Below, piece by piece: positions 42,924 through 51,156 of a stretch of 64,000 nucleotides of DNA. Origin of the DNA: Nocardioides dongkuii (lineage in GTDB: Bacteria; Actinomycetota; Actinomycetes; Propionibacteriales; Nocardioidaceae); the NCBI RefSeq assembly GCF_014127485.1, contig NZ_CP059903.1, positions 2,542,001 to 2,606,000 on the forward strand, in the 5' to 3' direction. The position numbers and the translations under genes are program-made. Below the pieces are notes generated by a model. It ran no database searches. It had not been told where the DNA came from and saw only the letters and a list, made by a program, of their open reading frames with translations. Numbering within the stretch: position 1 is the stretch's first letter; the number at the start of each line of letters is the position of its first letter.

Positions 42924-43700
42924 TCAGGCGCGGCCGTGGGCGAGCTCGGCCCACACGACCTTGCCCTGGGGGGTCTGCTCGAGGCCCCACGAGACCGACA
43001 TCGCGGAGACCAGGAGCAGGCCGCGGCCACCCTCGCGGGTCGCGCTGGCCGGCTGGGGCTCCGGCGTCCCCGTGCCCCCGTCCCGCACCTCGATCCGGAC
43101 GGTGCTGGGGTTGTGGTAGATCCGCACCTGGTACGACGACCGGGCGTGGCTCAAGGCATTGGTCGCCAGCTCGCTGACCACGAGCACCGCCTCCTCCTCG
43201 AGGTGCCGCAGCTCCCAGTCGTCGAGGGCCTGCCGGACCAGCGACCGGGCCTGGCGGACGCTGCCCAGCTCCTGGGGCAGGTCGACAGACGCGACGGCAC
43301 GGTGGGACCGGCCCACGGTGACCAGCAGGTCGACGAGGTAGTCCAGGTCGTCGTTCTTGAGCACGTAGCCGTCGGACCGCTCCTCGTACCAGGTGCGGTC
43401 GTCGGCCTCGGCCCCGGAGAAGACCACCACCCGCGTCTCCGGCGCGGACTCGCGCACCCGGGTCAGCACGTCGCGGCCGGCGAGGTCGGGGAGGCCCAGG
43501 TCGAGCACGACGACGTCGGGCTGCAGGGCGGCCACCAGCTCGACCGCGTGCGCTCCGGTGGCGGCCTCCCCCGCCACCTCGAACCCGCCCCGGAAGCGCA
43601 GCGCGGTGCGGACCAGCCGCCGGACGTCGGCGGCGTCGTCGACCAGCAGGACGCGGATCGGCGCGGCCGGCGGGTTGCCCTCCCCGCCCGCGGTGCTCAC
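42924..43700 (-). CDS. Response regulator fused to an anti-sigma-type ATPase
   Basis: This is a 258-residue protein. The receiver domain (about 15-135) has the DD pair, the phospho-acceptor Asp in VVVLDLGLPDLAG, Ser in VVFSG and Lys in YVLKND. A linker leads to an HATPase_c_2 domain (about 150-255) with LVVSELATNALSHA (N box), IEVRDGGTG (DxGxG) and GRGLLLVSAM. The output domain is thus an RsbW-like kinase or anti-sigma module rather than a DNA-binding domain. Phosphorylation could control release of a sigma factor. The GTG overlaps the stop of the upstream hybrid kinase, its likely phosphodonor. Confidence 0.82.
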   Translation of the reverse strand: MSTAGGEGNPPAAPIRVLLVDDAADVRRLVRTALRFRGGFEVAGEAATGAHAVELVAALQPDVVVLDLGLPDLAGRDVLTRVRESAPETRVVVFSGAEADDRTWYEERSDGYVLKNDDLDYLVDLLVTVGRSHRAVASVDLPQELGSVRQARSLVRQALDDWELRHLEEEAVLVVSELATNALSHARSSYQVRIYHNPSTVRIEVRDGGTGTPEPQPASATREGGRGLLLVSAMSVSWGLEQTPQGKVVWAELAHGRA

Positions 43701-46000
43701 GGGGCGCCCGCTGCGGAGGCGTCCACCCGGGCGCGCGGGAGGCTGAGCACGAACGCCTGCGCCTGCTCGTCGTACGCCGCCTCGCCGTCCTGCGCCCGGG
43801 CCAGCTCGCGGACGATGTGCAGCCCGAGGCCGGTGCCGCCACGGTCGCCGGTGGCGAACCGCTCGAAGAGCCGTTCCTGCATCTCCGGCACCACGCCCGT
43901 GCCCGCGTCGGTCACCACGAGGTCGACGCGGTCCTCGTGGGTGCGCGTCTCGATGCGGATCGGCGAGCGACCGTGCCGCAGCGCGTTGGTCAGCAGGTTG
44001 TCCACGGCCTGCGTCAGCCTTCCGGGATCAGCGAAGATCGTGGCGTCCTCGTCGCCGTCGAGGACCACCTCCGCCTGGGGGTGGGTCTTCCGCAGCGTCG
44101 CGGCGAGCGTCGTCAGGTGCTGGCGCACCTGGATCGGCTCCGGGCGCAGGTCCAGGGAGCGCGCCTGGAGCCGGGAGGTGGTGAGCAGGTCGGAGAGCAG
44201 GCGGTTCAGCTGCGCGGCGCTGTCGACCATGCTCGTGAGGAACTCCGCGCGCTCCTCCTCGACCAGGTCCGACCAGTGCCGGTGCAGGGTCTCGGCCGAC
44301 ATGCCCAGCACGCCCACCGGTCCGCGCAGCTCGTGCGCGGTGATGGCGAGGAACTGGGCCTGCTCGTCGGCGGCCTCCTGGAGCAGCCGGTTGGCGGCCG
44401 AGAGCGCCTCGGCGGCCCGGGCCTCCTGCTCCGCGGCGCGCAGCCGCTCGGTCGTGTCGCGGGTGACCTTGGCGAAGCCCAGGTGCCGGCCGGCCTCGTC
44501 GTGGACGGCCGTGATCGTCACGTGCGCCCAGAAGCGGGTGCCGTCCTTGCGGACGCGCCACCCGTCCTCCTCGTAGTGGCCCTCGCGCAGCGCCGTGGCC
44601 AGCTCGTGCTCGGGATGGCGCGCCTGCTGCACGTCGACGGGGTAGAAGATCCGGAAGTGCCGGCCGATGATCTCGTCCGCGAGGTAGCCCTTGCTGCGCT
44701 GCGCCCCGGCGTTCCAGCTCGCGATCCGCCCGTCGGGGTCGAGCATGAAGATCGCGTAGTCCTGGACCGCCTCCACCAGCATCCGGAACCGCTGCTCGCT
44801 GCGGCGCAGCGCCTCGTCGGCCGACCGACGCTCGGTGCTGTCCCGGGTGACCTTGGTGAACCCGACGTGCCTGCCGTCCTCGTCACGGACCGCCGTGATC
44901 GTCACGTGCGCCCAGAAGCGGGTGCCGTCCTTGCGGATCCGCCACCCCTCCTCCTCGTAGTGGCCCTCGCGCAGCGCGATCTGCAGCTCGTGCTCCGGGT
45001 GCCGCGCCTCCTGGACCTCGGGCGGGTAGAAGACCCGGAAGTGCTGGCCGATGATCTCGGCGGCGGTGTAGCCCTTGGTGCGCTCGGCGCCGACGTTCCA
45101 GCTCGCGATGTGCCCGTCGGGGTCCAGCATGAAGATCGCGTAGTCCTGGACCGCCTCCACCAGCATCCGGAACCGTCGCTCGGTCTCCCGCAGCTGCTCC
45201 TCCGCACCCCGCTGCCGGGTGACGTCCTGGGCCTGGAGGAAGAGGTAGAGCGGCACGCCGTGCACGTCGCGGACCGGCGTCAGCGTGGTCAGCAGGCGCA
45301 GGTCGAGCCCCGGCACGGCATGCTCGACCTGGGCCACGTCCTCCCCCGCCTCGACCGCGCGCAGCAGCCGGTCGAGGCCGTCGGGGACGTCCTCGACGAG
45401 CTCGGCGTAGTCGAGGCCGACCAGCTCCTGGATCGAGCGGCCGGTCAGGGACGCGAGGCTCCGGTTGGCGCGCACCACGCGTCCGGCGAGGGTCAGCGTC
45501 GCCATCCCGATGGCCGCGTCCTCGAACACCTCGCGGAACCGCTCCAGGTGCGCCTCGAGCACCGGGTCGCGCCGGCCCCCGGAGTCGCCCGGGTCGGTCG
45601 TGGTCGTCGCCGGGGACGAGGGGCGCCGCCCGTCGAGGACGCCGAGCAGCTCGTCGACGAGGGTGTCGAGCGACCCCGACTTCTTCAGGTACGCCGCCGC
45701 GCCCAGCTCGGCGGTCCGCTCGGCGAGGCCCTGGCGCTCGAAGCCGCTGTACATCACCACCAGGGTCTCGGGCGAGGCAGCACGGACCGCGGGCAGGACC
45801 TGGAGGCCGTCGGCCCCCGGCATCGAGACGTCGAGGAGCAGCATCGTGGGCCGCAGCCGGGTGACCAGGTCGACCGCCTCGCGGCCGTCGTTGCCCTCGC
45901 CCACGACCTCGAGCCGGCGCGAGAGCCGGATCCGGGTCCGGACCAGGGAGCGGACGTCGGCCGCGTCGTCCACGATCACGATCGTCGGCAGCGCCCCCAT
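43697..46000 (-). CDS. Receiver - three PAS - histidine kinase hybrid
   Basis: This is a 767-residue protein. A receiver domain (about 5-125; Asp in LLLDVSMPGADG, Lys in YLKKSG) is followed by a divergent PAS (about 150-265). Two nearly identical PAS-PAC modules follow (about 275-395 and 403-523), each with RFRMLVEAVQDYAIFMLDPD. The kinase core has FLAITAHELRGPVGVLGMSA (phospho-His in HELRGP) and an ATPase domain with NLLTNALRHG, TDAGTGV and GGTGLGLHIVRELA. No membrane segment is present, so it senses cytoplasmic signals. TACGTT eight bases before the ATG suggests a near-leaderless start. It should feed the receiver-ATPase encoded downstream. Confidence 0.85.
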   Translation of the reverse strand: MGALPTIVIVDDAADVRSLVRTRIRLSRRLEVVGEGNDGREAVDLVTRLRPTMLLLDVSMPGADGLQVLPAVRAASPETLVVMYSGFERQGLAERTAELGAAAYLKKSGSLDTLVDELLGVLDGRRPSSPATTTTDPGDSGGRRDPVLEAHLERFREVFEDAAIGMATLTLAGRVVRANRSLASLTGRSIQELVGLDYAELVEDVPDGLDRLLRAVEAGEDVAQVEHAVPGLDLRLLTTLTPVRDVHGVPLYLFLQAQDVTRQRGAEEQLRETERRFRMLVEAVQDYAIFMLDPDGHIASWNVGAERTKGYTAAEIIGQHFRVFYPPEVQEARHPEHELQIALREGHYEEEGWRIRKDGTRFWAHVTITAVRDEDGRHVGFTKVTRDSTERRSADEALRRSEQRFRMLVEAVQDYAIFMLDPDGRIASWNAGAQRSKGYLADEIIGRHFRIFYPVDVQQARHPEHELATALREGHYEEDGWRVRKDGTRFWAHVTITAVHDEAGRHLGFAKVTRDTTERLRAAEQEARAAEALSAANRLLQEAADEQAQFLAITAHELRGPVGVLGMSAETLHRHWSDLVEEERAEFLTSMVDSAAQLNRLLSDLLTTSRLQARSLDLRPEPIQVRQHLTTLAATLRKTHPQAEVVLDGDEDATIFADPGRLTQAVDNLLTNALRHGRSPIRIETRTHEDRVDLVVTDAGTGVVPEMQERLFERFATGDRGGTGLGLHIVRELARAQDGEAAYDEQAQAFVLSLPRARVDASAAGAP

Positions 46001-46081
46001 GGGCCGACAACGTACCGGAACCGCGGCCCCCGTCCCGCCACGCGCCAGACCGGGCCAGACCGGGTCGGACCGGCGACGAAC

Positions 46082-46097
46082 TCACCCCATCGGGTGG
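46082..46097. promoter_or_regulatory. Inverted repeat TCACCC-CATC-GGGTGG (copy 2)
   Basis: This is the second copy of the TCACCC-N4-GGGTGR repeat. It lies in the divergent region between the hybrid kinase (start 46000) and the SigB-type sigma gene (start 46149), 52 nt before the latter. It is placed to act on either promoter. Confidence 0.5.
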
Positions 46098-46112
46098 AAA
46101 GTCCTGGTTGGA

Positions 46113-46138
46113 GTTTCAACCGCGTCCCGGGAGGGGCA
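46113..46138 (+). promoter_or_regulatory. Candidate SigB/F-type promoter of the first sigma gene
   Basis: GTTT (46113-46116) and GGGGCA (46133-46138) are separated by 16 nt. This resembles SigB/SigF promoters (GTTT, about 15-16 nt, GGGTA). The second sigma gene has GGTT-N16-GGGTAT upstream. Autoregulation is the usual reason for such a site. Confidence 0.4.
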
Positions 46139-46148
46139 AGTAGTACCC

Positions 46149-46961
46149 ATGAGTATTGGAGCGCTTCACCGCGAGACGCCGGACGAGATCCGGCGCGAGA
46201 AGACCGCTTCCCTCCTTGCCGAGGCGGCCACCGACACGGCGGACCGCGACCGGCTGCTCGACGAGGTGGTCGTCCTGAACCTCCAGGTCGCCCACGCCGT
46301 CGCCCGCCGGTTCCGCAACCGCGGCGTCCCGCTGGAGGACCTCGAGCAGGTCGCCGCCTGCGCCCTGGTGCGCGCGGCGCGCAAGTTCGACGTCGCCCAG
46401 GAGCGTGACTTCCTCAGCTACGCCGTGCCGACCATGTCCGGTGAGCTCAAGCGCTACTTCCGCGACCACGGCTGGACCGTGCGCCCGCCGCGCCGGATCC
46501 AGGAGATCCACGCGAAGGTCCACCACCTGCACCGCACCGGCCGCCAGGACGGCACCACCATGCCGGCCGCCGAGATCGCCACCGAGCTCGACGTCCCGGT
46601 CACCGACGTCCTCGAGGCGCTCGAGGCCCGCGGCTGCTTCCAGCCCGCCTCGCTCGACCACCCCGTCCGCGAGGAGGGCGACGTCACGGTGGGCGACCTG
46701 CTCACCATCGACGACGAGGCCGACCGCCAGGCACTCGAGGCCCGGGTGATGCTGCAGCCGGTCATGCGTCAGCTCTCCGAGCGCGACCGCCGCATCCTGC
46801 ACCTGCGCTTCGCCGAGGACTGCACCCAGCAGCAGATCGGCGAGGAGCTCGGCGTCACCCAGATGCAGGTCTCCCGCCTGCTCAACCGCATCCTCGGCCA
46901 GATGCGTGACGACCTCACCGCCGAGCACGGCCTCGGCGAGCAGGTCGACGCACTGCGCTGA
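46149..46961 (+). CDS. SigB/SigF-family sigma factor, copy 1
   Basis: This is a 270-residue sigma factor with regions 2, 3 and 4. Region 2 contains VAHAVARRFRNRGVPLEDLE and FLSYAVPTMSGELKRYFRDH, where GELKRYFRD is the SigB/F signature. It is followed by GWTVRPPRRIQE and region 3. Region 4 reads LSERDRRILHLRFAEDCTQQ, then QIGEELGVTQMQVSRLLNRI. Such factors control general stress, salt or sporulation-like genes and are held by RsbW-type ATPases. Several candidate partners are encoded within 4 kb. A paralogue lies at 51454. The N-terminus starts directly with MSIGALHRE. Confidence 0.9.
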   Translation: MSIGALHRETPDEIRREKTASLLAEAATDTADRDRLLDEVVVLNLQVAHAVARRFRNRGVPLEDLEQVAACALVRAARKFDVAQERDFLSYAVPTMSGELKRYFRDHGWTVRPPRRIQEIHAKVHHLHRTGRQDGTTMPAAEIATELDVPVTDVLEALEARGCFQPASLDHPVREEGDVTVGDLLTIDDEADRQALEARVMLQPVMRQLSERDRRILHLRFAEDCTQQQIGEELGVTQMQVSRLLNRILGQMRDDLTAEHGLGEQVDALR

Positions 46962-47005
46962 CCCCCGGCGTACCCCGCTCCGCAGACACCCCATCCCGGT
47001 CGCGC

Positions 47006-47494
47006 ATGCCCCGGCTGCTCGTCGTCCACCACTCGCCCACGCCCGGCGTGCAGGCGCTCACGGACGCCGTCCTCGCCGGGGCGGGCGCGGACGGGATCGA
47101 GCACGTCGAGGTCGTGGTCCGCCCCGCCCTGGAGGCGGACGCCGACGACGTGCTCGCGGCCGACGGCTACCTGCTCGGGACGACCGCGAACTTCGGGTAC
47201 ATGAGCGGGGCGCTCAAGCACTTCTTCGACACGGTCTTCCTGCAGGCCGGCGGCGCCCTGACCGACGACGGGTCGGCGGGCGGCCCCGGCGGCGGGGCCC
47301 GCAAGCCCTTCGGGCTCTGGGTGCACGGCCGCTACGACACCACCGGCGCCGTGCGCTCGGTACTCGGCATCGTCGGCGCGCTGCCGTGGCGGCAGGTGGC
47401 GGAGGTCCTCGAGGTCGTCGGAGACGTCAGCGAGGACGACCGGTCGGCCGCCTACGAGCTCGGCGGCACCGTCGCGGCGCTGCTCGACTCCTGA
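47006..47494 (+). CDS. Flavodoxin/NADPH-dependent FMN reductase-like protein
   Basis: This 162-residue protein begins LLVVHHSPTPGVQALTDAVL, the phosphate-binding loop of flavodoxin-like proteins (here HSPTPG). It continues ADGYLLGTTANFGYMSGALK, then HFFDTVFLQ, which is the WrbA/flavodoxin-fold FMN-contact region. The C-terminal helix follows. It probably binds FMN and takes part in quinone or redox balance. It starts 45 nt after the sigma gene on the same strand and may belong to its regulon or operon. Confidence 0.72.
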   Translation: MPRLLVVHHSPTPGVQALTDAVLAGAGADGIEHVEVVVRPALEADADDVLAADGYLLGTTANFGYMSGALKHFFDTVFLQAGGALTDDGSAGGPGGGARKPFGLWVHGRYDTTGAVRSVLGIVGALPWRQVAEVLEVVGDVSEDDRSAAYELGGTVAALLDS

Positions 47495-47540
47495 GCGCTC
47501 GACTCATGGACTAGGACCGGAGCAGTCGGACCGGGACGGG

Positions 47541-47885
47541 TCAGGCGATGACCGGGGCGTCGGGCGGGGTGGTCTCCACCTCGACGGAGTCGCGGTAGGG
47601 CAGGGCGCACACCATGAGGACGCGCTGGGCGATCGTGCCCTGGGCGGCGACGAGGGCGAGCTCCGCGCCGTTCTGCTCGGTGGCGCGCATCGCCGAGACG
47701 AGCACGCTCACGGCGACGCTGGGGAGGTAGTCGGCGTCGGAGAGGTCGATCGCGAGGGAGGCGGTGTACTCGTCGGTCTGCTCGCGCAGGGCGTTGCGCA
47801 GCGCGATGACGGCGTACTCGTCCACGGACCCACTGACACTCAGCAGACCCGGGCTTGCGGTCGCCGCGAACGGCCTTTCTTCCAT
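47541..47885 (-). CDS. STAS-domain anti-sigma-factor antagonist
   Basis: This 114-residue protein has the STAS order. GLLSVSGSVDEYAVIALRNA comes first, then LAIDLSDADYLPSVAVSVLV with Ser in LPSVAV at the expected phosphorylation site, and AELALVAAQGTIAQRVL. Unphosphorylated forms of such proteins bind RsbW-type kinases and free the sigma factor. TAGGGT six bases before the ATG suggests a leaderless start. A copy of the TCACCC-N4-GGGTGR repeat lies 45 nt upstream. Confidence 0.83.
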   Translation of the reverse strand: MEERPFAATASPGLLSVSGSVDEYAVIALRNALREQTDEYTASLAIDLSDADYLPSVAVSVLVSAMRATEQNGAELALVAAQGTIAQRVLMVCALPYRDSVEVETTPPDAPVIA

Positions 47886-47929
47886 GACTCGACCCTAGGC
47901 GGTCTACACCACCAGGTACAGCCCAGGGG

Positions 47930-47947
47930 TTCACCCCCGCGGGTGAA
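47930..47947. promoter_or_regulatory. Inverted repeat TTCACCC-CCGC-GGGTGAA (copy 3)
   Basis: This is the third and most symmetric copy, with seven-base arms. It lies 45 nt before the STAS ATG and 31 nt after the SpoIIE-type phosphatase stop. It is well placed as an operator of the STAS gene. Confidence 0.5.
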
Positions 47948-47978
47948 TTCAGGACCTTCACCGTCGGCCCGCTCGGTT

Positions 47979-49937
47979 TCAGGCCCGGGGCGTGCTGCCT
48001 CGCTCCACGGCGTACGGGAGCCGCACCACTTCCAGGACGTGCTGCGCCGCGGACCCCGGCGGCGCCACCAGGGTGAGCGCCGGACGCTCCCCCTCGCGTC
48101 CGGTGAGCATGGCGTCGAAGAGCACCTGGACCGCGGCGCTGCCGAGGAACGTCACGGTCGTGAGGTCGACGACGACGTCGATGATGCCGCCACGGGTCGC
48201 GTGCGAGAGCCGGCGTCGCAGCTCGTCGGCGCACCGCTGGTCCAGGGCGCCGCTGAGCTCGACCAGACCGTCCTCCTGCCGCATCCCCATCGGCTCGTCC
48301 GGCCCGGTGGCCCCGCCGATGGTCGCCCCGGTGAGCAGGTCGACGGCCGTGGTCGGCCGCTGGCGCAGCACCGCCCGGGTGCCCTGCTCGCCGTGGACGA
48401 CGTGCAGGTCGTCGGAGAACCCGCTCGCCATCGCCAGGCCGCGACCGCGGGTCCCGGCCGGACCGGGCGGGCGCCAGGTGCCGCGGTCGGAGACCTCGAT
48501 CTCCACGACTCCGCCCGCCAGGAGCGCGGCGCGCACCGAGACCACCGCCTCCTGGCGGGCCCGGTCCGGCTCGTAGGCGTGCTCCACGGCGTTGCTCACC
48601 AGCTCGCCCACGGCGTGCTGGAGCGCGAGCTCGTCGAGCTGGCCCACGCCGATCCCGGCGAGCCAGTCGCCGAGGTTCTGGCGGACCGCCCGGAGCGTGT
48701 CGGGGAACGCCGGCACGGTCATCGTCAGCGGGTCGGGCGGGGTCGCCCGCTGGGCGGCGAGCACGGTGATGTCGTCGCCGAACCCGGTCTCGCGGATCAG
48801 CCGGGCGACGGTCTCGCGGGCCACCGCCGCCGCCGCGGGCTCATCGGCGTCCGCAGCGGCCCTGACCACCTCCGCGGCCACCCGGGAGAGGTCCAGGGTG
48901 TTCTGCACCGCAGACCGGCCGGGCCGCTCCACGAGCCCGTCGCTGTAGAGCAGCACCAGGTCGCCCTCCGCGAGGACGTGGCGCTGCGACCGGAAGGGCA
49001 TGCCCGAGCCCAGCGCACCCGCGCCGGTCACCGGGAGGTACGACGCGTCGCCCGTCGGCGAGACGACGAGCGGCGGTGGGTGCCCGGCGGTGCAGTACTC
49101 GAAGCTGCCGTCGGCCGGGTCGAGGACCGCGGCGCAGACCGTGGCGGCCCGCGCCTGGGGCACCCGGGACGCCCGGCGCTCGAGCACCTCGAGGGCCGCG
49201 ACGATGTCGCCGTCGAGGCGCACCCGCTCCTCGAACAGCGTCCGCAGCTCCCCCATGACCACCGAGGCGCGCACCCCGTGACCGACGACGTCGCCGACCG
49301 TGAGCACCACCCGACCGTCCTCGAGCGCCACGGCGTCGAACCAGTCCCCGCCGGCGCGGGCGCCGTCCTCGGCGAGGAGGTACCGCGCCGCCAGCCGGAG
49401 GCCGGGGGCGATCGGGAGGCTCTCCGGGAGCAGGGCGTCCTGCAGGGAGACCAGGTTGTCGCTGGCCGCCGCGAGCCGGCGCTGGAGGTCCGCCGCCTGG
49501 CGCTCCGCGTCCGCGCGCGCCCGTACCTCGTCGGTGACGTCGACGGCCAGGCTGATCACGCCGCAGACCGCGCCGTCCGGCCCGCGGGCCGGGACCAGCG
49601 AGAACCGCAGCCACCGGACGTCTACGGCGTCGTCCCCGCGCGGCCCGGGGATCCGCCACAGCCGGCCCTCCACGGGGGTGCCGGAGCCGTAGGCCTCCTC
49701 GGTCCAGGTCGCGATGTCCTCGCCCAGCGGGCCGAGCGCCTCACGGAGCGGCACGCCCAGCCGGTCGCCGTACACCTCGCGCGCCGCCGCGTTGAGCGCG
49801 GTCAGGACCAGGTCGACGCCCTCGCACACGGCGAGCAGCGACGGCGCCTGCTCGAACGCACGGAGCACCGACTCCGTGTCGGTGTCCATGCCGAGCAGGT
49901 CGTCGAGCTGAGCCCTGAGCTCCTCGTCCGCGCTCAC
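47979..49937 (-). CDS. PAS - PP2C (SpoIIE/RsbU) - anti-sigma ATPase - STAS fusion
   Basis: From the GTG at 49937 (AGGAAAGG upstream) the protein has 652 residues. The PAS domain is at about 20-140. The PP2C-type phosphatase (about 175-400) shows ARYLLAEDGARAGGDWFDAV and LTVGDVVGHGVRASVVMGEL with metal-binding Asp residues, and GFGDDITVLAA. The HATPase_c_2 domain (about 405-535) has AVGELVSNAVEHA and GRGLAMASGFSDDLHV. The STAS domain (about 550-650) has VTFLGSAAVQVLFDAM with Ser at the phospho-site. All three partner-switching activities are thus on one chain, which could sense a signal and set sigma-factor release by itself. Confidence 0.87.
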   Translation of the reverse strand: MSADEELRAQLDDLLGMDTDTESVLRAFEQAPSLLAVCEGVDLVLTALNAAAREVYGDRLGVPLREALGPLGEDIATWTEEAYGSGTPVEGRLWRIPGPRGDDAVDVRWLRFSLVPARGPDGAVCGVISLAVDVTDEVRARADAERQAADLQRRLAAASDNLVSLQDALLPESLPIAPGLRLAARYLLAEDGARAGGDWFDAVALEDGRVVLTVGDVVGHGVRASVVMGELRTLFEERVRLDGDIVAALEVLERRASRVPQARAATVCAAVLDPADGSFEYCTAGHPPPLVVSPTGDASYLPVTGAGALGSGMPFRSQRHVLAEGDLVLLYSDGLVERPGRSAVQNTLDLSRVAAEVVRAAADADEPAAAAVARETVARLIRETGFGDDITVLAAQRATPPDPLTMTVPAFPDTLRAVRQNLGDWLAGIGVGQLDELALQHAVGELVSNAVEHAYEPDRARQEAVVSVRAALLAGGVVEIEVSDRGTWRPPGPAGTRGRGLAMASGFSDDLHVVHGEQGTRAVLRQRPTTAVDLLTGATIGGATGPDEPMGMRQEDGLVELSGALDQRCADELRRRLSHATRGGIIDVVVDLTTVTFLGSAAVQVLFDAMLTGREGERPALTLVAPPGSAAQHVLEVVRLPYAVERGSTPRA

Positions 49938-49977
49938 GCGACTGCCTTTCCTCGTGCCGTCGTCCTGCCCGGGCGGG

Positions 49978-51156
49978 TCAGGGGGTGAAGACCACCTTGA
50001 CCATGCCGTCCTCCTTGTCCCGGAAGGACTTGTACGCCGCCGGGGCCTCCGACAGGGGCAGCCGGTGGGTCGCGAAGCCCTCCACACCGAGCACGTCCTC
50101 GTCGCGGCCGAGCACCTCGAGGATGTCGTCGCTCCAGCGGTGCACGTTCGCCTGGCCCATCCGCAGCTGCAGCTGCTTGTCGAAGAGCTGCATCATCGGG
50201 ATCGGGTCGGCGGCGCCGCCGTACACCCCCGAGATCGAGACCGTGCCGCCCCGGCGTACCGCCTCGAAGGCGCTGTAGAGCGCGGCGAGCCGCTCGACGC
50301 CGGCGTGCAGCATCATCGTCTCCTGCACCTTCTTGGGCAGGAGGCGCAGCGACTTCTGGACGACCTCGGCGATCGGCGAGCCGTGGGCCTCCATGCCCAC
50401 CGCGTCGATGACGGCGTCGGCCCCGCGACCGTCGGTGAGGTCGCGCACGCGCTCCGCCACCTCGCCGTCCTCCAGGTCCAGCGCAGTGGCGCCGCGGGCG
50501 GTGACCCGGGCGAGCCGCTCGGGCACGCGGTCGACCACGATCACCCGCTGGTCGCGCATCATCGCGATCCGCGCCGCCATGTCACCGATCGGGCCGGCGC
50601 CGAGCACCAGCAGGGTGCCGCCGGCGCCCGCGTCGGCATACTCCACCGCCTGCCAGGCGGTAGGCAGCACGTCGGAGAGGTAGAGGAACCGGTCGTCGAC
50701 GGGGCCCTCGGGCACCTTGATGGGCAGCTTGTCGGCGAAGGGCACCCGGAGGAGCTCTGCCTGCCCGCCGGGGACCTGCCCGTAGAGCTTGCTGTAGCCG
50801 AAGAGGCTGGCGCCGGTGCCGTGCTCGCGGTTCTGGGTGGTCTCGCACTGGCTGTAGAGGTCGCGGCTGCACATCCAGCAGGTGCCGCAGCTGACGTTGA
50901 AGGGCACGACCACGCGGTCGCCGACCTTGAGGTCGCGCACCTCGGAGCCGACCTCCTCCACCACGCCCATCGGCTCGTGCCCGACGATGTCGCCGGGGGT
51001 CATGAAGGGCGTCAGCGGGTCGTACAGGTGCAGGTCGGAGCCGCAGAGCCCGGTCGAGGTGATCCGCACGATGGCGTCGGTGCCGACCTGGAGCACCGGG
51101 TCCGGCACGTCCTCGAAGCGCATGTCCATGCGGCCCTGCCACGTCACTGCCTTCAT
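49978..51156 (-). CDS. Zinc-dependent alcohol dehydrogenase (glutathione-independent formaldehyde dehydrogenase-like)
   Basis: This 392-residue MDR-family enzyme has STGLCGSDLHLYDPLTPFMT with the catalytic-zinc Cys, DIVGHEPMGVVEEVGSEVRD with the His-Glu, and VSCGTCWMCSRDLYSQC with four structural-zinc Cys. The NAD motif LLVLGAGPIGDMAARIAMM follows. The long ADGAVIDAVG-type region and RLLPKKVQETMM resemble glutathione-independent formaldehyde dehydrogenase relatives. The true substrate is unknown. AGGGAGA supports the ATG at 51156. It lies 40 nt before the phosphatase gene's GTG and may be cotranscribed with it. Confidence 0.85.
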   Translation of the reverse strand: MKAVTWQGRMDMRFEDVPDPVLQVGTDAIVRITSTGLCGSDLHLYDPLTPFMTPGDIVGHEPMGVVEEVGSEVRDLKVGDRVVVPFNVSCGTCWMCSRDLYSQCETTQNREHGTGASLFGYSKLYGQVPGGQAELLRVPFADKLPIKVPEGPVDDRFLYLSDVLPTAWQAVEYADAGAGGTLLVLGAGPIGDMAARIAMMRDQRVIVVDRVPERLARVTARGATALDLEDGEVAERVRDLTDGRGADAVIDAVGMEAHGSPIAEVVQKSLRLLPKKVQETMMLHAGVERLAALYSAFEAVRRGGTVSISGVYGGAADPIPMMQLFDKQLQLRMGQANVHRWSDDILEVLGRDEDVLGVEGFATHRLPLSEAPAAYKSFRDKEDGMVKVVFTP

